9,083 nt of DNA from Bacteroidota bacterium (GTDB lineage: Bacteria > Bacteroidota > Bacteroidia > Bacteroidales > UBA932), in NCBI GenBank assembly GCA_009778375.1, contig WRJW01000177.1, positions 1 to 9,083 of the forward strand. Direction: 5' to 3'. Under the pieces are notes generated by a model, which saw nothing but the letters and a program-made list of their open reading frames with translations, was not told the DNA's origin and made no database searches. Every line of letters begins with the position of its first letter. Within the stretch, counting starts at the first letter, position 1. The position numbers were made by a program, and so were the translations under genes. This document shows, piece after piece, positions 6,467 to 9,083 of the stretch.

Positions 6467-7975
6467 CAAAAGCGCATCAAGGGCGTTGGCAGCGGCAGGG
6501 TGGTTACTCAAATAATAGCCGGCGTCCTCAATATTTCCCCTAAGCTCGGAGGATAACAACAGATAAGAGGTTATGGTCATACTACTGTCCGGCATAATAT
6601 CGCTATTATCGGTTACCGATACCGCAAAAGAACCACTGCGGGAGAATTCTCGGGGGATCTGCAACTCAATCCTCACATTTACAGGCATCCTACGTTCATT
6701 AGGGATAACATCAGGCGTAATCTCCATCCGCGCAAAATCGGATGGCCTGTTAAATACCAATCTCTCGCTCAAGGGATTCATATCATTGTCAAACAACAGA
6801 ATTTGAATAATTCCGGAAGGAAGACCGGAAACGGGCAACGCCACCATATTGCGTTGAGGCATCCGATTTGCGTAGAGAACCTCGCCTCTTATGTGCATCA
6901 AGAGAAAGAGGTCTTGATTCTTATAACTACGGTTGTCATGAACGGAGATAAAAAAGCATTCGTTTCTCTGCTCCACACAGAGCATGCAAGCATCGGTGTG
7001 CACCGCAGGCAATTCAAACCTCAACGTAACACCGTCTCTGTTGGTGCACAAGGCATAATAGGTTTCTCCCGATTCCGGAATAATGGGAAAGAAGCCCATA
7101 CCGGCATGGAGGCATTCAAGAGCAGCCACTTCTTTGCCTTTTGAATCAAACACAAATCCGGTAACCTCTTCCGACAGGCCATTGTAACCCAAAGATTTAA
7201 AAGCAACTTTTGAAACTTCATTCGCAATCAGATACCCCCCTTCCGGAAAAAAAGAGACATCAAAAGAATCTACATCCGTGTAGGGAATGGGGAAGTATTT
7301 TGCATATTGTCTGTTGGCATGAGTAAAGGAGAGGTATATGTATTTCTCTTTTTGGGGATGCACGCGCAACTTTATGGGGCGCTTTGCGGGGAACTCTTGA
7401 AGTTCGGAATCACCTGCTTTGATCTTCACCGTTTCAATCGATAACAAACTATTGTCCCGCAGGTTTTTAAATGATAACGAAAGCGTAATGTTCCTGTCGC
7501 GGGTAATGGTCCATTCCGGCTCTACCGAGACAACAGAGGATTGGGGATCGGTTATAAAAATCCGCTTCTCAAAGAGGTATTCCTCGCGAGCGCGCATTAA
7601 TGCCGTGTAAGCTCTTAACATATAGGCGCCTTCTGCTATATCGCTCTCTAATTCAATCCGGTTGTGAAAAACTCCGCTTGAGTCGGAGATAATCTGATGG
7701 TGTTTGAGAACAATACCGTTGGGATCGATCAAATCAACGTATACAAACCGGCTAAGGACAAAGTCTTCACGGTGAGAGAGGGCGTCGGTGACAAAAGCCC
7801 GAAACCAAATAGACTCTCCCGATACATAGGCCGCCTTGTCGGTCATTAGATAGACTTTCTCCTGCGGAAAGAGGCTCAGTTGTCTATATATGTTTAAACG
7901 TACACTATCCGGCTCCTGACCCTGTAACAGAGTGAGAAAGGAAACCAAAAACAGTACGGTAACCCAATTTCGCAT
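6464..7975 (-). CDS. N-terminal part of an interrupted MG2/plug-like exported protein
   Basis: The fragment has 503 residues and begins with a signal peptide (MRNWVTVLFLVSFLTLLQG). An MG2-like beta-sandwich follows at about 37-142 (EKVYLMTDKAAYVSGESIWFRAFV, EGAYMLRAYT, FEKRIFI). Next comes a region typical of these Bacteroidales proteins: DSFDVSFFPEGGYLIANEVSKVAFK (236-260), HAGMGFF (290-296) and SELRGNIEDAGYYLS (476-490). MG2 domains are known from alpha-2-macroglobulins, but no thioester CxEQ motif is seen. The full family protein is about 900 residues, so this piece lacks the last 45%. It probably acts at the outer membrane or in the periplasm; function unknown. The start at 7975 is preferred over an in-frame ATG at 8104, because the latter overlaps the upstream gene and puts 43 residues before the signal peptide. 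The gap to the upstream gene's stop is 31 nt, so the pair probably forms an operon. Confidence 0.85.
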   Translation of the reverse strand: MRNWVTVLFLVSFLTLLQGQEPDSVRLNIYRQLSLFPQEKVYLMTDKAAYVSGESIWFRAFVTDALSHREDFVLSRFVYVDLIDPNGIVLKHHQIISDSSGVFHNRIELESDIAEGAYMLRAYTALMRAREEYLFEKRIFITDPQSSVVSVEPEWTITRDRNITLSLSFKNLRDNSLLSIETVKIKAGDSELQEFPAKRPIKLRVHPQKEKYIYLSFTHANRQYAKYFPIPYTDVDSFDVSFFPEGGYLIANEVSKVAFKSLGYNGLSEEVTGFVFDSKGKEVAALECLHAGMGFFPIIPESGETYYALCTNRDGVTLRFELPAVHTDACMLCVEQRNECFFISVHDNRSYKNQDLFLLMHIRGEVLYANRMPQRNMVALPVSGLPSGIIQILLFDNDMNPLSERLVFNRPSDFARMEITPDVIPNERRMPVNVRIELQIPREFSRSGSFAVSVTDNSDIMPDSSMTITSYLLLSSELRGNIEDAGYYLSNHPAAANALDALL

Positions 7976-7979
7976 GGCG

Positions 7980-7987
7980 CAAAAGTA
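7980..7987 (-). promoter_or_regulatory. TAnnTTTG-like element just before the MG2/plug-like gene
   Basis: TACTTTTG (7987-7980 on the minus strand) fits TAnnTTTG and ends 4 bp before the ATG at 7975. I see no convincing TTTG -33 element at 19-22 bp upstream. It may be chance; if active, the transcript would have almost no leader. Confidence 0.2.
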
Positions 7988-8006
7988 GTGATTTTTTTCA
8001 TGGTAC

Positions 8007-9083
8007 CTATCGGCGGCGGCGTGGAACGTTGAATGGGGCATAAACAAAATCTCGAGGCAACATATCGCCAATTCGCTGTTGAGACATATCGCCTTCATAA
8101 ACAAGACCGCTGTCGGTTATATTGCCAAATGGGTCAACAGAGAATTGATGGGTCAAAAAAATGACTTGGGAATCGTTTTTATTTTTGGCTCGAATGCCCA
8201 TTACACCATATACAGTTCCTTCAAACACTTCCTTGTGCCTGCGATCTATGTCTGTATTGGGCAAAATCGTCACCATCTTCTCTCCCCGAGTTGGAATGTC
8301 TAATACACTAAAGTACTCCCTGGCATCCACCTCTTTTGACCTGTTATAGATTTTGAATCCGGACTCCTTTAGTGCAAAGTTAGCTATGAGGCTTGACCAA
8401 AAATATTGTCTCGAACGTTCATAAATATCATTCCTCCTGCGGGAGAGTAAGACGTCGTATGGGTTTTCGTCTTCAAAAAAATAGTTTATCTTGTACGAAA
8501 AAGAGGATGGAGAAAGATCAATACTTTGCGCTCTTGCCGAAGAAATACTGCCAGCGGTACTACTGCTTGGCGGAACAACAGAAGCGTAGGTATATTTAAC
8601 TTGAAAATACTGTATATCAATATGAATACGGTACCCTAAATGTCTATTTTCAACCACGAGAGGATTGCGGGAGGAGGCATGAAGCGTAGCTGTATTATTG
8701 TCATAACGCAATAAAATATCGTCTTCATTGTGAATAACGCACGAATTTGCGGCAACGCTTTCGCCCAGAAAAAATTTTTTGAATATCCTCATTCTTTCGG
8801 TACGATATGGGTCGTAATCGGCGACTACCACAGCCGCATTAAGTACAATCGACTTCTCTTTTAGAAAAAACACTTCTCCAACATGCTCAAAAGGATTCTC
8901 AACAACTAAAGATTCGTACGATAAGTGGCTAAATACGAGATTGGCATTTATTCTTTTTTCTACTTCAAGTAAAAAATTTCCATCTGCGTCAGAAGTTGTG
9001 ACCACAGAAGTTCCGTCTAAATAGATAACTACGCCGGGCAGCGCCTCTCTTGTTTTGAAATCGCACACCTTTCCCCGAACGAC
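8007..9083 (-). CDS. Carboxypeptidase-regulatory-like domain protein (5' end beyond window)
   Basis: The frame is open from the window edge (first codon GTC at 9083) to a TAG at 8009-8007, giving 358 visible residues. The GTG at 9068 is an internal codon, not a start: VVRGKV just before it is the first strand of the domain. Only a signal peptide and a few residues are likely missing. Residues 1 to about 75 form a CarboxypepD_reg-like beta-sandwich (VVRGKVCDFKTREALPGVVI, SDADGNFLLEV, LVFSHLSYES). The rest is a body common in Bacteroidales exported proteins (FKKFFLGESVAANSCVIHNEDDI, LVVENRHLGYRIHID, RSRQYFWSSLIANFALKESGF, QRIGDMLPRDFVY), with a Ser-rich insert at about 167-195 and a tail of four arginines. 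No catalytic motif is recognised; it is probably a structural or partner protein at the cell envelope. It lies 31 nt upstream of the MG2/plug-like gene, and the two probably work together. Confidence 0.85.
   Translation of the reverse strand, partial: VVRGKVCDFKTREALPGVVIYLDGTSVVTTSDADGNFLLEVEKRINANLVFSHLSYESLVVENPFEHVGEVFFLKEKSIVLNAAVVVADYDPYRTERMRIFKKFFLGESVAANSCVIHNEDDILLRYDNNTATLHASSRNPLVVENRHLGYRIHIDIQYFQVKYTYASVVPPSSSTAGSISSARAQSIDLSPSSFSYKINYFFEDENPYDVLLSRRRNDIYERSRQYFWSSLIANFALKESGFKIYNRSKEVDAREYFSVLDIPTRGEKMVTILPNTDIDRRHKEVFEGTVYGVMGIRAKNKNDSQVIFLTHQFSVDPFGNITDSGLVYEGDMSQQRIGDMLPRDFVYAPFNVPRRRR

Noticed and set aside
7976..8104. An upstream start at 8104 for the MG2/plug-like gene
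   Set aside because: It would overlap the end of the upstream gene by 98 nt and place 43 residues before an obvious signal peptide that starts at 7975.
9066..9068. GTG at 9068 as a start of the last minus-strand gene
   Set aside because: The frame stays open to the window edge, and the residues before it (VVRGK) belong to the first strand of the carboxypeptidase-regulatory-like domain.

Overview
The window is most likely from a member of the Bacteroidota, order Bacteroidales. The evidence is a GcvT very like those of Bacteroides, TAnnTTTG-type promoter elements, a SPOR-domain lipoprotein, a TonB-C domain fused to another domain, and a pair of large exported proteins with carboxypeptidase-regulatory and plug-like domains. 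No tRNA, rRNA, CRISPR array, insertion sequence or phage gene is visible. The DNA is almost entirely coding. The only sizeable gap is 78 bp (3204-3281) between two divergent genes. The species is not determined.

Left part (1-3203, all minus strand): a four-gene cluster that looks like one operon, read from right to left. It runs from a SPOR-domain lipoprotein, to gcvT (glycine cleavage T protein), to a one-domain PAS protein, to an exported protein with a damaged M28-peptidase domain fused to a TonB C-terminal domain. The last gene is complete except for its stop codon, which falls on the window edge. Spacing is very tight: a 35-nt overlap, then gaps of 2 and 12 nt. A good Bacteroidales-type promoter lies just upstream of the lipoprotein gene.

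Middle (3282-5367, plus strand): a CapA/PgsA-like exported metallophosphatase-fold protein, then phoH, an ATPase of the PhoH family, 13 nt downstream.

Right part (5285-9083, minus strand): a gene pair for exported proteins. The upstream gene is cut by the window end. It has a CarboxypepD_reg-like domain followed by a Bacteroidales-specific body. The downstream gene (7975-5285) would encode about 896 residues: signal peptide, MG2-like domain, further beta-sandwich region, carboxypeptidase-regulatory-like domain and a plug-like domain with no beta-barrel. It is interrupted by a single in-frame TAG at codon 504, and both sides remain intact in the same frame. Its 3' end overlaps the 3' end of phoH by 83 nt on the opposite strand.

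The main points for a second look are the in-frame amber codon, the M28-TonB fusion whose metal-site and catalytic residues are changed, and a small duplication placing the gcvT start codon inside a repeat at the end of the lipoprotein gene. I see no clear evidence of a wholly new multi-gene system.
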